Below, in pieces: positions 17,512-26,774 of a stretch of 64,000 nt of DNA. The DNA comes from Shewanella electrodiphila. GTDB lineage: Bacteria > Pseudomonadota > Gammaproteobacteria > Enterobacterales > Shewanellaceae. The position numbers and the translations under genes are program-made. The notes under the pieces were generated by a model. That model saw nothing but the letters and a program-made list of their open reading frames with translations, ran no database searches and had not been told where the DNA came from. Every line of letters begins with the position of its first letter. Within the stretch, counting starts at the first letter, position 1. The stretch is taken from NCBI RefSeq assembly GCF_023283985.1, contig NZ_JAKIKU010000004.1, positions 186,001 through 250,000 on the forward strand. The letters are read 5' to 3'.

Positions 17512-18480
17512 TCAGCGCTCGTGGTGATGTAGCGCTTTTACTTGGTACATTTCTTTATCTGCTAGTTCTAAATACTGAATAACATCAAGTTCTTGTTTCG
17601 CCTTTCGAGAAGCAAACCCGACACTATAAGCAAGCTCAAATGGCTCATTGCTTGTAGCATTATGCATTTTAAGTGCACGCTTAAAGCGCTCTAATGCAAA
17701 TGTCACATGACCATCATTACATTCGCAAAATAATACCAAAAATTCATCACCACCAAAGCGAGCAATAACATCAGAGTCTCTGAACTCTTGGGTCAATAAA
17801 TTTGCAAAGCTTTTTAGTGCCCGATCTCCAGCATCATGACCATGAGAATCATTGATTTCTTTAAAAAAGTCCAAATCAAAAAAGACTAAGCAACTGCCTA
17901 CGTTATTTCTATCCCACGTCGCCATAGCCTGGTTTGCCAAAACTTCAAAACCACGGCGATTAGAAATCCCGGTCAATTCATCTAAGGTTGTTTGCTGAAT
18001 AGACACTAACTCTGACACAACCATTTCAGCTAAATCTTTAAGTGCGACTTGATCTTCTTCGCCAAACTCACGAGGTTTATCATCAATGATACATAAAGTG
18101 CCCACTCGCATACCGTTAGGCATGGTTAAGGGGTGGCCAGTATAAAAGCGAATATGCGGCGCTTGTGTAACAAGAGGGTTATCACTAAATCGAGGATCAG
18201 CTGAGGCATCATTAATCACAAATGGCCCATCATGATGTATAGCATGACCACAAAATGAAATATCACGTGGGGTTTCAGTAGCAACAAGGCCTTGACACGA
18301 TTTAAACCATTGACGATTTTCATCAACTAAGCTCACTAAACATATAGAGACTGAAAATAACCGTTTAGCTAATCGAGTAATACGATCAAAGCGCTCTTCT
18401 GCTGCTGTATCTAATACATTTAGATTCCGCAGGGTTTGTAAGCGCGCTTCTTCATTGTCGCGTATCGGTGCAGTTAACAT
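17512..18480 (-). CDS. Diguanylate cyclase with N-terminal GAF domain
   Basis: A 322-residue cytosolic protein. Residues about 25-150 form a GAF domain of the type found in sensor proteins (FCGHAIHHDGPFVINDA, FYTGHPLTMPNGMRVGTLCIID). Residues about 160-320 are a GGDEF domain with LDELTGISNRRGF, the metal-binding FFDLDFFKEIND and intact active site ARFGGDEFLVLF. It should make cyclic di-GMP in response to an unknown small-molecule signal. No allosteric RxxD inhibitory site is apparent four or five residues before GGDEF (the sequence there is SDVIARF). No EAL partner is nearby. Confidence 0.88.
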   Translation of the reverse strand: MLTAPIRDNEEARLQTLRNLNVLDTAAEERFDRITRLAKRLFSVSICLVSLVDENRQWFKSCQGLVATETPRDISFCGHAIHHDGPFVINDASADPRFSDNPLVTQAPHIRFYTGHPLTMPNGMRVGTLCIIDDKPREFGEEDQVALKDLAEMVVSELVSIQQTTLDELTGISNRRGFEVLANQAMATWDRNNVGSCLVFFDLDFFKEINDSHGHDAGDRALKSFANLLTQEFRDSDVIARFGGDEFLVLFCECNDGHVTFALERFKRALKMHNATSNEPFELAYSVGFASRKAKQELDVIQYLELADKEMYQVKALHHHER

Positions 18481-18777
18481 GTTTCCAGCCCAGAGTGTCG
18501 AAGAGTAAGGTGTTGTTTTTATTATTAGCAGTAACGTATTTAAATTTCAATTCAATCAGTTACTAGATAACATTCAGCGTAGCAGCTTTAGGTTCACTCT
18601 GCTAAATATCTGAACCATTATTCTAATTAATCAGTCAAAAGTGAAGCGAGCTTCCATATGTTGTAATTAACTAAGCAGCTTCAGCCGCTTTTTACTTTTG
18701 TGATACTTATATTTTTCCTAAGCATCATGGCTAATTAAAGTTTTAATTAGCCATGGCAAAATTAACTAAAAGCCATC
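18481..18777. other. Intergenic region between glnE and the diguanylate cyclase gene
   Basis: AT-rich, no gene. It holds the perfect 14-bp inverted repeat at 18726-18755, and the 13-bp tandem repeat follows immediately. Confidence 0.45.
18726..18755. repeat. Perfect 14-bp inverted repeat
   Basis: CATGGCTAATTAAA and its exact complement are separated by two bases. There is no adjacent T-run, so it is not a classical terminator, although it lies about 80 bases after the glnE stop and could act as an mRNA 3' hairpin. Confidence 0.8.
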
Positions 18778-18833
18778 ACTGATAACCACAACTGATAACC
18801 ACAACTGATAACCAAAACTGATAACCAAAACTG
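18778..18833. repeat. 13-bp tandem repeat, four copies plus partial
   Basis: Two copies of ACTGATAACCACA are followed by two of ACTGATAACCAAA and a partial ACTG, ending directly at the glnE stop codon. Confidence 0.95.
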
Positions 18834-21695
18834 CTACGAGTTAAGTTCAGCACCTAAAATATGCTGATAAATGTCAATAACCTGAGAGACGTTTTTATCT
18901 GCAACATCAGCATCTATTTGGCCCTTTTGTTGTTGTAAAGTCAGTCGATGATTTTCATCTCGTAACCAACAATAAGTTTGCGTCAGATGTTGTGCGGTCA
19001 TCATAGGTAAAATTTCAAGCTCAGCTAGCACTTGAAAAATGCGTACATTATCAGACCAAATGGCTAACTCTTTATGCTCATTAGCGTTAGCAAGCACCAA
19101 ATATTGCGCCATGAACTCAATATCAGCAATGCCGCCCACGCTTTGTTTTAAATCAAACTTATCACTACTGACTTTTAGCAAATGGTCACGCATCTTAATA
19201 CGCATGTCTCTGACGAGCTTTGCCAGTTCAGTGAGTTCTCGAGGCTGCGACAATACTTCAGTTCTGATCTCACTAAAGCGAGCAGCAAGTTGATTATCAC
19301 CATAAACAAAACGAGAACGAACTAACGCCTGATGCTCCCAATTCCACGCTTCTGTTTGCAAGTATTCTTTAAACTGCTCGACTTCGGTAACTAATAAACC
19401 GGATGCACCTGAAGGTCTTAGGCGCATATCGACTTCATACAACTCGCCAGATGTTGTGCGCGTGGCAAACAAATGCACAATGCGTTGTGCCAACTTTAAA
19501 TAGAAATGGCCAATACCGATGGGTCTCTTGCCATCGGTTTCCCCGGTGTTGAGACTATTACGCAAGAATACTAAATCTAAATCTGAACCATAACCGAGTT
19601 CGATTCCGCCTAACTTGCCATAACCAATAATGGCAAAGCCCATTTTATCAGGGCTAGTGCCTTCTGGTACTCCATGTCGAGCCGACACTTGATGCCATGC
19701 TTGCAGCACAACTTGTTCGATAATCGCTTCAGCCAAAAAGGTAAGGTGATCGCTCACCTCCATCACAGGTAAAACCCCTGTCACATCAGCAGCTGCTATT
19801 TTTAGCTGCTGAGACAACTTAAATTGTCGTAATGCTTCCATCTGCATTTCCATGTCATCTTCTGGCACACGCAGTAGATACTGTCTTAATTCACTTGGGT
19901 AATCGTCAACTGAGGTGGTGTCGTAAAGTTGCGATGGGTCGATTAGCTCATCTAACAACATTGGAAAGTTGGCTAACTCTTCTGCAATCCAAGGGCTAGC
20001 GCAACATAAGCTAATCAACTGCTGTCGAGCACCAGGATTTTCACACAATAGTTCAAGATAAGTGGTGCGAGTTAAAATCTGCTCTAACACACCAGACACT
20101 GCTTTTAATGCAACACTTGGAATAGGTTGTTCGAGCAATTCAGACAACAACCTAGGCATGAGTTTTTCAAGGGTTTCGCGTCCTCTAGGACCAATAGAGC
20201 GTTTTGTGGTGGTGGAGCGCCACTCAATTAATGTAGGCCAAAAGTTCGCATCATCCACTAAATGCTCATCCAATAACGCTGCTGCATTGTCAGGATCTTC
20301 AATCACCCATAATTGACTGGTCCAATGCTCAGTTTGATCATGTTCATCTTCACCGCCAACAGTCTCTTTAAAATGGCCGTGGATCCGCGCCATAGCATCG
20401 GTCACTTTGGCTCTTAATTCAGTTTCATCCTCGCATTTCATCGCAACACACAACCGCTGCCAATCCACACTATTGTCAGGTAGGGTTTGCGTCTGTTTGT
20501 CATCAATGGCTTGAAGTAAATTCTCGACGCGCCGCAGCAGAATATAACTGTGCTTCAACTCGTCTACCGCAAGATACTCAAGTTGGCCTAAGTTATATAA
20601 AGTATCAATCGCACCGAATAAACTTTGTTGACGCAATGACGGCTCCCTACCACCACGAATAAGCTGAAAACTTTGCACTACGAATTCAACTTCTCGAATA
20701 CCGCCTGCGCCCAGTTTAATGTTATCGGTCAATTGACGTCGGCGAACTTCTTGGGCAATTAACTGTTTCATTTTTCTTAATGAATCGATTGCTGAGAAAT
20801 CGATGTATCTTCGGTAAACAAAAGGTCTTAACAGATCATGTAAATCGTCACTGTATTGTGTCCAAGGGCCAAGCACTCGCGCTTTCACCATGGCGTAACG
20901 TTCCCAGTCTCGTCCTTGCTCTTGATAGTAATCTTCAAGACCACTGAAGCTCACAACCAATGGCCCACTTTCACCATAAGGACGCAAACGCATATCAACA
21001 CGAAACACAAAACCATCAACCGTAACTTGATCCAATAAGTTAACTAATCGCTGCCCCATTCTGATAAAAAATTGTTGATTGGCTTGAGCGCGTCGGCCGC
21101 CAATGGTTTCGCCGTGCTCTGGGAAGGTAAAGATTAAATCGATATCAGAGGAAAAATTCAGTTCACGGCCACCGAGCTTACCCATCCCGAGAATAAGCAA
21201 AGGTTGTGGGTTACCTTCTTCATCGCTAGGCGTGCCTAATTGCTGGCACATTTCTTTATAAAGCCAATCCCGTGCGGCAATCACTAAAGCTTCAGCAAGT
21301 GCAGATAAATCTAATAACGAGGATTCAACATCGGAATAATTTTTAAAATCGCGCCACGCTAAGCGCACCATCTGCAGGTTTCGATATTGACGCAGTGCTG
21401 ATTTGACGGCCTCCTCTGAAGTTAGTACTTCAAGTTTAGCGTCAAGTTCTGCAGAAAAAGTCTGTCTGTCGACGTCTTCAATTAAGCCATTGAATAAACT
21501 TTCAATCCAGTGAGGGTTACGACAAAGTTGCTCGGCAATATAATCACTTAACCCAAAAACAGTCCTTAACTCTTGCTGCTGGGTTTGATTAAGTTTGTCT
21601 GCAACCTCAGGCCATTCATCAGACAGTCTTAACCAGTAACGTTCTGCAATGTTAGATAATTCGGCAGATAAGGCATTGTTACTTTGGTTTTGCAT
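18834..21695 (-). CDS. glnE: Bifunctional glutamine synthetase adenylyltransferase/deadenylylase
   Basis: Controls glutamine synthetase by adding or removing AMP on a tyrosine, depending on P-II state and glutamine. The 953-residue length matches E. coli GlnE. Two nucleotidyltransferase domains are visible: the N-terminal removase with [20 protein letters not shown] and the C-terminal transferase with [20 protein letters not shown], each with the G-G-x-E-L-x-x-S-D-x-D type motif. It starts with ATG at 21695. In E. coli the gene follows ygiF; here ygiF is about 8 kb away on the same strand with an unrelated plus-strand module between them. Confidence 0.96.
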   Translation of the reverse strand: MQNQSNNALSAELSNIAERYWLRLSDEWPEVADKLNQTQQQELRTVFGLSDYIAEQLCRNPHWIESLFNGLIEDVDRQTFSAELDAKLEVLTSEEAVKSALRQYRNLQMVRLAWRDFKNYSDVESSLLDLSALAEALVIAARDWLYKEMCQQLGTPSDEEGNPQPLLILGMGKLGGRELNFSSDIDLIFTFPEHGETIGGRRAQANQQFFIRMGQRLVNLLDQVTVDGFVFRVDMRLRPYGESGPLVVSFSGLEDYYQEQGRDWERYAMVKARVLGPWTQYSDDLHDLLRPFVYRRYIDFSAIDSLRKMKQLIAQEVRRRQLTDNIKLGAGGIREVEFVVQSFQLIRGGREPSLRQQSLFGAIDTLYNLGQLEYLAVDELKHSYILLRRVENLLQAIDDKQTQTLPDNSVDWQRLCVAMKCEDETELRAKVTDAMARIHGHFKETVGGEDEHDQTEHWTSQLWVIEDPDNAAALLDEHLVDDANFWPTLIEWRSTTTKRSIGPRGRETLEKLMPRLLSELLEQPIPSVALKAVSGVLEQILTRTTYLELLCENPGARQQLISLCCASPWIAEELANFPMLLDELIDPSQLYDTTSVDDYPSELRQYLLRVPEDDMEMQMEALRQFKLSQQLKIAAADVTGVLPVMEVSDHLTFLAEAIIEQVVLQAWHQVSARHGVPEGTSPDKMGFAIIGYGKLGGIELGYGSDLDLVFLRNSLNTGETDGKRPIGIGHFYLKLAQRIVHLFATRTTSGELYEVDMRLRPSGASGLLVTEVEQFKEYLQTEAWNWEHQALVRSRFVYGDNQLAARFSEIRTEVLSQPRELTELAKLVRDMRIKMRDHLLKVSSDKFDLKQSVGGIADIEFMAQYLVLANANEHKELAIWSDNVRIFQVLAELEILPMMTAQHLTQTYCWLRDENHRLTLQQQKGQIDADVADKNVSQVIDIYQHILGAELNS

Positions 21696-21744
21696 TATTA
21701 TTCGATCCCTTCAGCAATTTACATACGGCGTTACACTTTCCAAT

Positions 21745-21759
21745 CGACATATTATGTCG
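21745..21759. promoter_or_regulatory. Palindromic operator copy 1 (CGACATA-T-TATGTCG)
   Basis: A 15-bp palindrome with perfect 7-base arms. Its 13-bp core is the exact reverse complement of the core found twice at 25591-25639. It lies between divergent glnE and the lipoprotein gene, about 50 bases from glnE and 183 from the lipoprotein start. Confidence 0.7.
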
Positions 21760-21941
21760 AAATGTGCTATACCATTCATAACAAAAGTTTAATGTAAGTC
21801 TTAATTGAATATGCCATTAAGATTACTATAACCTGTATACTAGTTATACCTAACCGTATAAATATTTGGTCGTAATTGAGCACATATTTATGCGGTTTGT
21901 TATTATATTTATAGATGAATTTCTTACCATTTGGAGAAAAC

Positions 21942-22910
21942 ATGGCTGGCATGCTTCCCCGTGTCCTCGCAGTATTTTCAACGATAATATTGTGCTTAAC
22001 ATTAACAGGCTGTGGTGACGACAGACCTGAAAAAATTGCTCAGTATCAGCAATTGTCTCAACAACGTTTGGGGCAATTAAACTCGATGCTCAATGCGGGT
22101 GAATTGCGTAATGCGACCTTGCTCAATCAGTACGCTAACTTACTTAAGCAAAGTAAACCTGATTTAGTCCCTTTATTAGATGAGCTCGCAAAAGATGCGG
22201 GAACATCAGGACCAATGTTCCAGTCCCTACAAAGACGTAACAGTGAATTATCTGATTCAGCCAACTTCATCGATTTAGATCAACAGTTAGAAGAAGCGCA
22301 GAATATTTACCAAGCAGCTGATTCAAGTCTGTATAACGATATGCTGTCTGATCCAGTCAATGTTGTAGCCGATTTATCTGGCGGGCAGCTTGCACGAGTT
22401 AATTCTATCAGCCGAGAAGCTGCAGCACTGGCAAATGGCAGTGAAGATTTTGGCGCAGGTAGTCAACTTGTCGGTAACCCGTCTTATGGTAGCTGGCAAA
22501 GTAACTCCAGTGGCATGTCATTTTGGGCCTGGTACGGCATGTACTCGATGTTCTCAAATGTGATGAACCCAGTACGTTACGACCGTTGGTCAAATAACCG
22601 TGGTTACAGCTACTACAACGATGTAGGCCGTTACCGTTATACATCGCCAAAGCAGGCTAGTGCGCAAAATCGCACCTACGAGAACACCAAGAAAACGTTT
22701 AACTCTCAAGGTAAACAGTTTAATAGCCCGTACGCAAAATCTCGCACAGGCTCTACAAGTTTATCAAGACAAAGTACTTCAGCGCCAAAAGCCAGTACAA
22801 CGGGCACCAGAAGTGCAAGTTCAAGTAAGTTCCGTTCGACCTACTCTAAAGACAGCAGTTTCCGTAATTCATCAAGCCGCACAACTCGCGGTGTACGCCG
22901 AGGCAAATAA
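21942..22910 (+). CDS. Lipoprotein of the PspA/DUF350 module
   Basis: A 322-residue predicted lipoprotein: signal peptide VLAVFSTIILCLTLTGC with a consensus lipobox, then a helical region up to about residue 165. Next is a short aromatic stretch (SFWAWYGMYSMFSNVMNPVRY), and last a Ser/Thr/Arg-rich, low-complexity basic tail ending RRGK. Asp after the lipidated Cys is not immediate (CGDD), so sorting is uncertain. ATG at 21942 has GGAGA seven bases upstream, better than the ATG 27 bases earlier. It is nine bases ahead of the DUF350 gene, so the two are surely co-transcribed. No family recognised beyond this genomic association. Confidence 0.75.
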   Translation: MAGMLPRVLAVFSTIILCLTLTGCGDDRPEKIAQYQQLSQQRLGQLNSMLNAGELRNATLLNQYANLLKQSKPDLVPLLDELAKDAGTSGPMFQSLQRRNSELSDSANFIDLDQQLEEAQNIYQAADSSLYNDMLSDPVNVVADLSGGQLARVNSISREAAALANGSEDFGAGSQLVGNPSYGSWQSNSSGMSFWAWYGMYSMFSNVMNPVRYDRWSNNRGYSYYNDVGRYRYTSPKQASAQNRTYENTKKTFNSQGKQFNSPYAKSRTGSTSLSRQSTSAPKASTTGTRSASSSKFRSTYSKDSSFRNSSSRTTRGVRRGK

Positions 22911-22919
22911 GGAATAATC

Positions 22920-23819
22920 ATGACATTTTTAACTGACTTCGGGCTCACCCTAGACCTGGCTATTATTTTAGCAATCGACATTACCATTGCGGTAGTTTTG
23001 TTAGCGCTAATGCGTTATCTGCAAGGCTGGAGTGTGCGAGTCAATAGCCGTGCAGAATTAGCCGAACGCGATAACTTCGCTTTTGGTGTTAGCACAGCAG
23101 GTGCGGTTTTAGCCTTGGGTATTGTATTAACTGGTGCTATCACTGGTGAAGCTGCAAACTCTTACGCAATGGAAGCTATAGGCATGACTTTCTATGGTGT
23201 ATTCGGTTTAGTATTGATTAAATTTGGCCGTTTCTTACATGATAAAGTTGCGCTAAATGAAGTGGACAAAAACAGTCAAATCGTTAATGGCAATATGTCG
23301 ATTGCTATTGTTGATGCCGCTGCCGCAATTGCTACTGCGATTATCATCCGCTCAGTATTAATGTGGGCTGAAGACATCACCCTTGATACCTTTATTGCTA
23401 TTTTCACTGCGTTTTTGATTTCACAGCTAATGCTAGTGATCTTAACCCGATTCCGTGAGCATCAATATGCGAAACGTAATCAAGGTGATTCAATGCAAAA
23501 AGCCTTAGAACAAGGCCAAGTTGCTATTGCAGTGCGTCACAGTGGTTATATGATTGCGATGGCATTTACCTTTAATGCGGCAAGCCATTTCATCATTTAT
23601 GACCCTTCTGCTTACTTTATGAATATTGTTGGTTGGTTAACCTTCTCTATAATCATGTTAATTGCACTATCAGTATTATTGGCCGTCGTTAAAAAGCTAG
23701 TACTGGCGCAAATTAACTTAACTGACGAAGTAGAGAAACAGCATAACGTCGGTGTTGCAGCCGTAGAACTTGCTATTAGTGTCAGTATCGCCCTTATTCT
23801 TGCGGCATTAATGGCGTAA
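22920..23819 (+). CDS. DUF350 membrane protein with duplicated domain (YjfL-like)
   Basis: A 299-residue inner-membrane protein with about eight hydrophobic helices. It appears to be two DUF350 units in tandem, each of about four helices and ending in conserved polar patterns: NSQIVNGNMSIAIVDAAAAI in the first, KQHNVGVAAVELAISVSIAL in the second. Single-unit homologues such as E. coli YjfL have about 130 residues. DUF350 proteins recur beside PspA-like and glutathionylspermidine-synthase-like genes, but their activity is unknown. AAGGAAT precedes the ATG. Confidence 0.82.
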   Translation: MTFLTDFGLTLDLAIILAIDITIAVVLLALMRYLQGWSVRVNSRAELAERDNFAFGVSTAGAVLALGIVLTGAITGEAANSYAMEAIGMTFYGVFGLVLIKFGRFLHDKVALNEVDKNSQIVNGNMSIAIVDAAAAIATAIIIRSVLMWAEDITLDTFIAIFTAFLISQLMLVILTRFREHQYAKRNQGDSMQKALEQGQVAIAVRHSGYMIAMAFTFNAASHFIIYDPSAYFMNIVGWLTFSIIMLIALSVLLAVVKKLVLAQINLTDEVEKQHNVGVAAVELAISVSIALILAALMA

Positions 23820-23823
23820 CTTG

Positions 23824-25572
23824 ATGAATAACACTTTGCTTGAAAATGGCCAGGAGGGCAGCAACAAGCAGAGCAGTCCTTCTAAACGCAGCTTAGCTTG
23901 GTTCGATGATGCTCTTTTATTGGGCATTATGGCACTCCTTGCTGGCTGCGGTCTTATTTACGAATACCTCTTATCTCACTATGCGGGCCGTATTTTAGGC
24001 GCGCTTGAAGCCGCGATTTATACCATGATTGGTATTATGATTGTGTCTATGGGTATTGGTGCTTTTGCAGCTCGCAAAATTCGCTGCGCCTTTACTGGTT
24101 TTGCCTTACTTGAACTGACAGTGGCATTTTGTGGTTCATTGGCCATTTTAATCACCGCTGCAGTTATTGGCTTTGGTCAACAACTGCCATTAATGATTGC
24201 CAATACGCTAGGCCTACCACCTGATCATATTCCTGATGGCGGCTTTATTGGCACCTTACAAAACTTAAGTGAATACTTACCTTATGTTTGGGGGGTTATT
24301 CTGGGCTTGATGATCGGAATGGAAATCCCACTGATTGCCCGTGTACGTCAATCGCTTTCAGAAGAACATCTGCTGCACAATGCGGGCACCATATACGGCG
24401 CTGACTATGTCGGTGCAGGTGTCGGAGCAGCCATTTGGGTGATGTTCATGCTATCGCTGGACATTCAACTTGCAGCAGCACTGACTGCCAGTGTGAATTT
24501 ATTAGCTGGTTTTGTGTTTATCTGGCGTTTTTGGGATCAGATCCGCTGGGCAAAGTTGATCTTAACAGGGCACTTTATCGCCAGTGGCGTATTGGTATTA
24601 TTGGCAATGCATGGCCCAAGTTGGGAGCAAAACTTCAATAACCTGCTGTATAAAGACAAAGTTGTGTATGCAGAAGCCACACGTTTTCAGCAATTAACCT
24701 TTACTGAAAGATTGCGGGGTAATGGTCAAGCGCCTGTTTACTCGCTCTATATTAACGGCAGATTACAGTTCTCAAGTATCGACGAGCACATCTATCACAG
24801 CTTTTTAGTCCACCCTACTCTGGCAGCAAGTGCGAGACAGGACAATGTACTGATTATTGGTGGCGGTGACGGTCTAGGGCTCAAACAGGTATTAAAGTGG
24901 CAGCCGAAATCAGTCACGTTAATGGATCTTGATGAAAAGTTAGTAGATTTATTTAAGCAGCCACAAGACAACATGCCAGAGCATGTAAGCAATGCCATGC
25001 TGGCATTAAATGGTGATGCGCTAAACGATCCTCGAGTGACACTTATCTACGATGATGCCTTTAATGGCGTAGATAAACTGATTAGTGATAATCAAAAGTT
25101 TGATTCGATCATTATCGATTTGCCTGATCCAAGCCATCCCGATTTAAATAAATTATATTCTGATTTGTTTTACCGCAAACTGGCAGAGTTATTAAGTGCT
25201 GATGGTGCAATGACGGTACAGTCGACCTCGCCTTACCATGCCCAGCAAGCGTTTATCTCGGTAGGTAACACTATCGAATCAGCTGGTTTTACGGTTGAGC
25301 AATATCATCATAATGTGCCTAGTTTTGGTGAGTGGGGCTGGACCATAGCAACGCGTTCAGGGCTCGATGCAAGAACACGTCTAGCTCATAACGAACAGTT
25401 ACCCATCGAAGAAGATTGGTTAACGCCGGGGTTAATCCACGCTTCTTTTGAATTCCCAGGTAACTTTTATGATGACAAAGACAATATTAAGATTAATACA
25501 ATTGGATCATTACAGCTTTATCATTACCACTTAGCGTCATGGTCTGAGAATCAAGGGATGAATCTTTTTTAA
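23824..25572 (+). CDS. Membrane-fused spermidine synthase-like protein
   Basis: About 582 residues. Residues about 25-270 contain seven or more transmembrane helices; residues about 275-540 are a polyamine aminopropyltransferase-like Rossmann domain. The latter shows YSLYINGRLQFSSIDEHIYH, the glycine-rich NVLIIGGGDGLGLKQVL, the acidic residue ending strand 2 (LMDLDE) and IIIDLPDPSHPDLNKLYS, corresponding to the catalytic aspartate region of SpeE. Such fusions occur in many bacteria, but the amine acceptor is usually unknown, and no SpeD (adenosylmethionine decarboxylase) is nearby. It begins four bases after the DUF350 stop, at ATG 23824, so it is translationally coupled. Confidence 0.85.
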   Translation: MNNTLLENGQEGSNKQSSPSKRSLAWFDDALLLGIMALLAGCGLIYEYLLSHYAGRILGALEAAIYTMIGIMIVSMGIGAFAARKIRCAFTGFALLELTVAFCGSLAILITAAVIGFGQQLPLMIANTLGLPPDHIPDGGFIGTLQNLSEYLPYVWGVILGLMIGMEIPLIARVRQSLSEEHLLHNAGTIYGADYVGAGVGAAIWVMFMLSLDIQLAAALTASVNLLAGFVFIWRFWDQIRWAKLILTGHFIASGVLVLLAMHGPSWEQNFNNLLYKDKVVYAEATRFQQLTFTERLRGNGQAPVYSLYINGRLQFSSIDEHIYHSFLVHPTLAASARQDNVLIIGGGDGLGLKQVLKWQPKSVTLMDLDEKLVDLFKQPQDNMPEHVSNAMLALNGDALNDPRVTLIYDDAFNGVDKLISDNQKFDSIIIDLPDPSHPDLNKLYSDLFYRKLAELLSADGAMTVQSTSPYHAQQAFISVGNTIESAGFTVEQYHHNVPSFGEWGWTIATRSGLDARTRLAHNEQLPIEEDWLTPGLIHASFEFPGNFYDDKDNIKINTIGSLQLYHYHLASWSENQGMNLF

Positions 25573-25588
25573 TCTACCAAAAATAGCC

Positions 25589-25616
25589 TTGACATAATAT
25601 GTCTAAGTGCTATCTT
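25589..25616 (+). promoter_or_regulatory. Promoter of yjfI-pspA-yjfK operon
   Basis: TTGACA (25589-25594), a 16-base spacer, then TATCTT (25611-25616). The -35 is embedded in operator copy 2 (25591-25603), and operator copy 3 lies just after the expected start site, an arrangement suited to repression. Confidence 0.65.
25591..25603. promoter_or_regulatory. Palindromic operator copy 2 (GACATAATATGTC)
   Basis: A 13-bp palindrome with perfect 6-base arms, overlapping the -35 element of the yjfI promoter. It is identical to copy 3, 36 bp downstream. Confidence 0.75.
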
Positions 25617-25626
25617 TGAAACCTAA

Positions 25627-25639
25627 GACATAATATGTC
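25627..25639. promoter_or_regulatory. Palindromic operator copy 3 (GACATAATATGTC)
   Basis: An exact duplicate of copy 2. It falls about 13-25 bases before the yjfI start codon, in the likely 5' leader. Confidence 0.75.
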
Positions 25640-25652
25640 AACAAGGACAAAT

Positions 25653-26066
25653 ATGAATATCCATAAGATTGCTAATCACCTAACAGAACTCGGCGACGAG
25701 AGTCATACCGGTTTGAAGTTTGATTGTTTCCCAATTGACGGTGATGTCGAAGTATTACAAGTCAACGTTGCTGGTCGTGAAGAATTACCCGTATTCGTAT
25801 CGGTAACTGACAACCAAATTTTGTGTATCAGTTACTTATGGGATGAGAGCGAAGTCAAAGAAGACACTCGCACTCAAATGTTTGAAACCATGCTGGAACT
25901 TAATATTCCAATGCCACTTTCATCGTTTGCAAAAATTGATGATAAGTATGTGGTTTACGGTGCACTATCCGTCACCTCAAGCATGGAAGAGATTGAACAA
26001 GAATTATCAGTATTGTCTGATAACTGTTTAGAAGTCATCGACGAACTTGTCGAATTTTTGAAGTAA
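25653..26066 (+). CDS. yjfI: YjfI-like DUF2170 protein
   Basis: A 137-residue acidic cytosolic protein of the DUF2170 family (YjfI in E. coli), found in front of PspA/IM30 homologues. ATG at 25653 is preceded by AAGGAC; an ATG 18 bases earlier falls inside the operator and has no ribosome-binding site. Acidic patches at DGDVEV and DESEVKEDTR, and a helical C-terminus. Its function is not established; by analogy with other Psp modules it may be a cytosolic partner of the PspA homologue. Confidence 0.82.
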   Translation: MNIHKIANHLTELGDESHTGLKFDCFPIDGDVEVLQVNVAGREELPVFVSVTDNQILCISYLWDESEVKEDTRTQMFETMLELNIPMPLSSFAKIDDKYVVYGALSVTSSMEEIEQELSVLSDNCLEVIDELVEFLK

Positions 26067-26077
26067 GGAGCCATATC

Positions 26078-26767
26078 ATGGGCATTTTAAATAAAATTTT
26101 AACGGCATTTCGCGGTGGTGCTAATGAAGTCGGTCAAAATATTGTCGACGCAAATTCTACCCGTATTTTTGAACAAGAAATTCGTGATGCAGAAAAGCAT
26201 CTAACCAAAGCGAAGCGTGAATTAACTGATGTGATGGCCAAAGAAATGCAAGCCAGCCGTGAAGTTGACCGCCTAAAGCGCAGCATTACTGAGCATGAAG
26301 GTTATGCCACTCAGGCGCTTGAAAAAGACAACGAAGCTTTAGCTATCGAAGTCGCAGAGAAAATTGCTCAACTTGACCAAGAGCTTGCAGACCAAGAGTC
26401 AGCTAATACAAGCTTCTCTGCTCACGCAGTACGTTTAAAAGATTTAGTGAAGAAAACTGAACGTCAGTTAACTGATTACCAACGTCAGCTAAGCATGGTT
26501 AAGACCACTGAAAGTGTTCAAAAAGCTACAGCGACTATCACTGACTCATTTGCTTCAAGTAACTCGAAGCTAATGAATGCTAAAGATTCTTTAGAGCGTA
26601 TCAAAGCGCGTCAGCAGTCGTTTGATGACCGCCTACAAGCTTCTGAAGCCTTAGCTGAAGAAAACAGTGACAAGTCGCTGCACGCTAAACTAGCTGAAGC
26701 AGGTATTGGCGAGCAAAAATCTAATGCTAATGCTGTATTAGAGCGCCTAAAAGCGAAAAAAGGTTAA
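26078..26767 (+). CDS. yjfJ: PspA/IM30 family protein (YjfJ-like)
   Basis: A 229-residue coiled-coil protein of the PspA/Vipp1 (ESCRT-III-related) family that binds and remodels the inner membrane under stress. The N-terminus MGILNKILTAFRGGANEVGQ is the amphipathic membrane-contact helix region, followed by long heptad-rich helices (about residues 25-185). Unlike classical PspA there is no pspF, pspB or pspC nearby. AAGGAG overlaps the yjfI stop, so translation is coupled. It sits between yjfI and yjfK, the same order as in E. coli yjfIJK. Confidence 0.88.
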   Translation: MGILNKILTAFRGGANEVGQNIVDANSTRIFEQEIRDAEKHLTKAKRELTDVMAKEMQASREVDRLKRSITEHEGYATQALEKDNEALAIEVAEKIAQLDQELADQESANTSFSAHAVRLKDLVKKTERQLTDYQRQLSMVKTTESVQKATATITDSFASSNSKLMNAKDSLERIKARQQSFDDRLQASEALAEENSDKSLHAKLAEAGIGEQKSNANAVLERLKAKKG

Positions 26768-26774
26768 TTAAGCT

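Noticed and set aside
18726-18755. Palindrome as a classical rho-independent terminator of glnE
   Set aside because: No T-run follows the stem on either strand.
18778-18833. Tandem repeats considered as a CRISPR array
   Set aside because: Units are 13 bp with no spacers and no cas genes nearby; the same applies to the other tandem repeats.
22408-22650. Antisense frame inside the lipoprotein gene
   Set aside because: Shadow of a gene that has a lipobox, ribosome-binding site and operon context.
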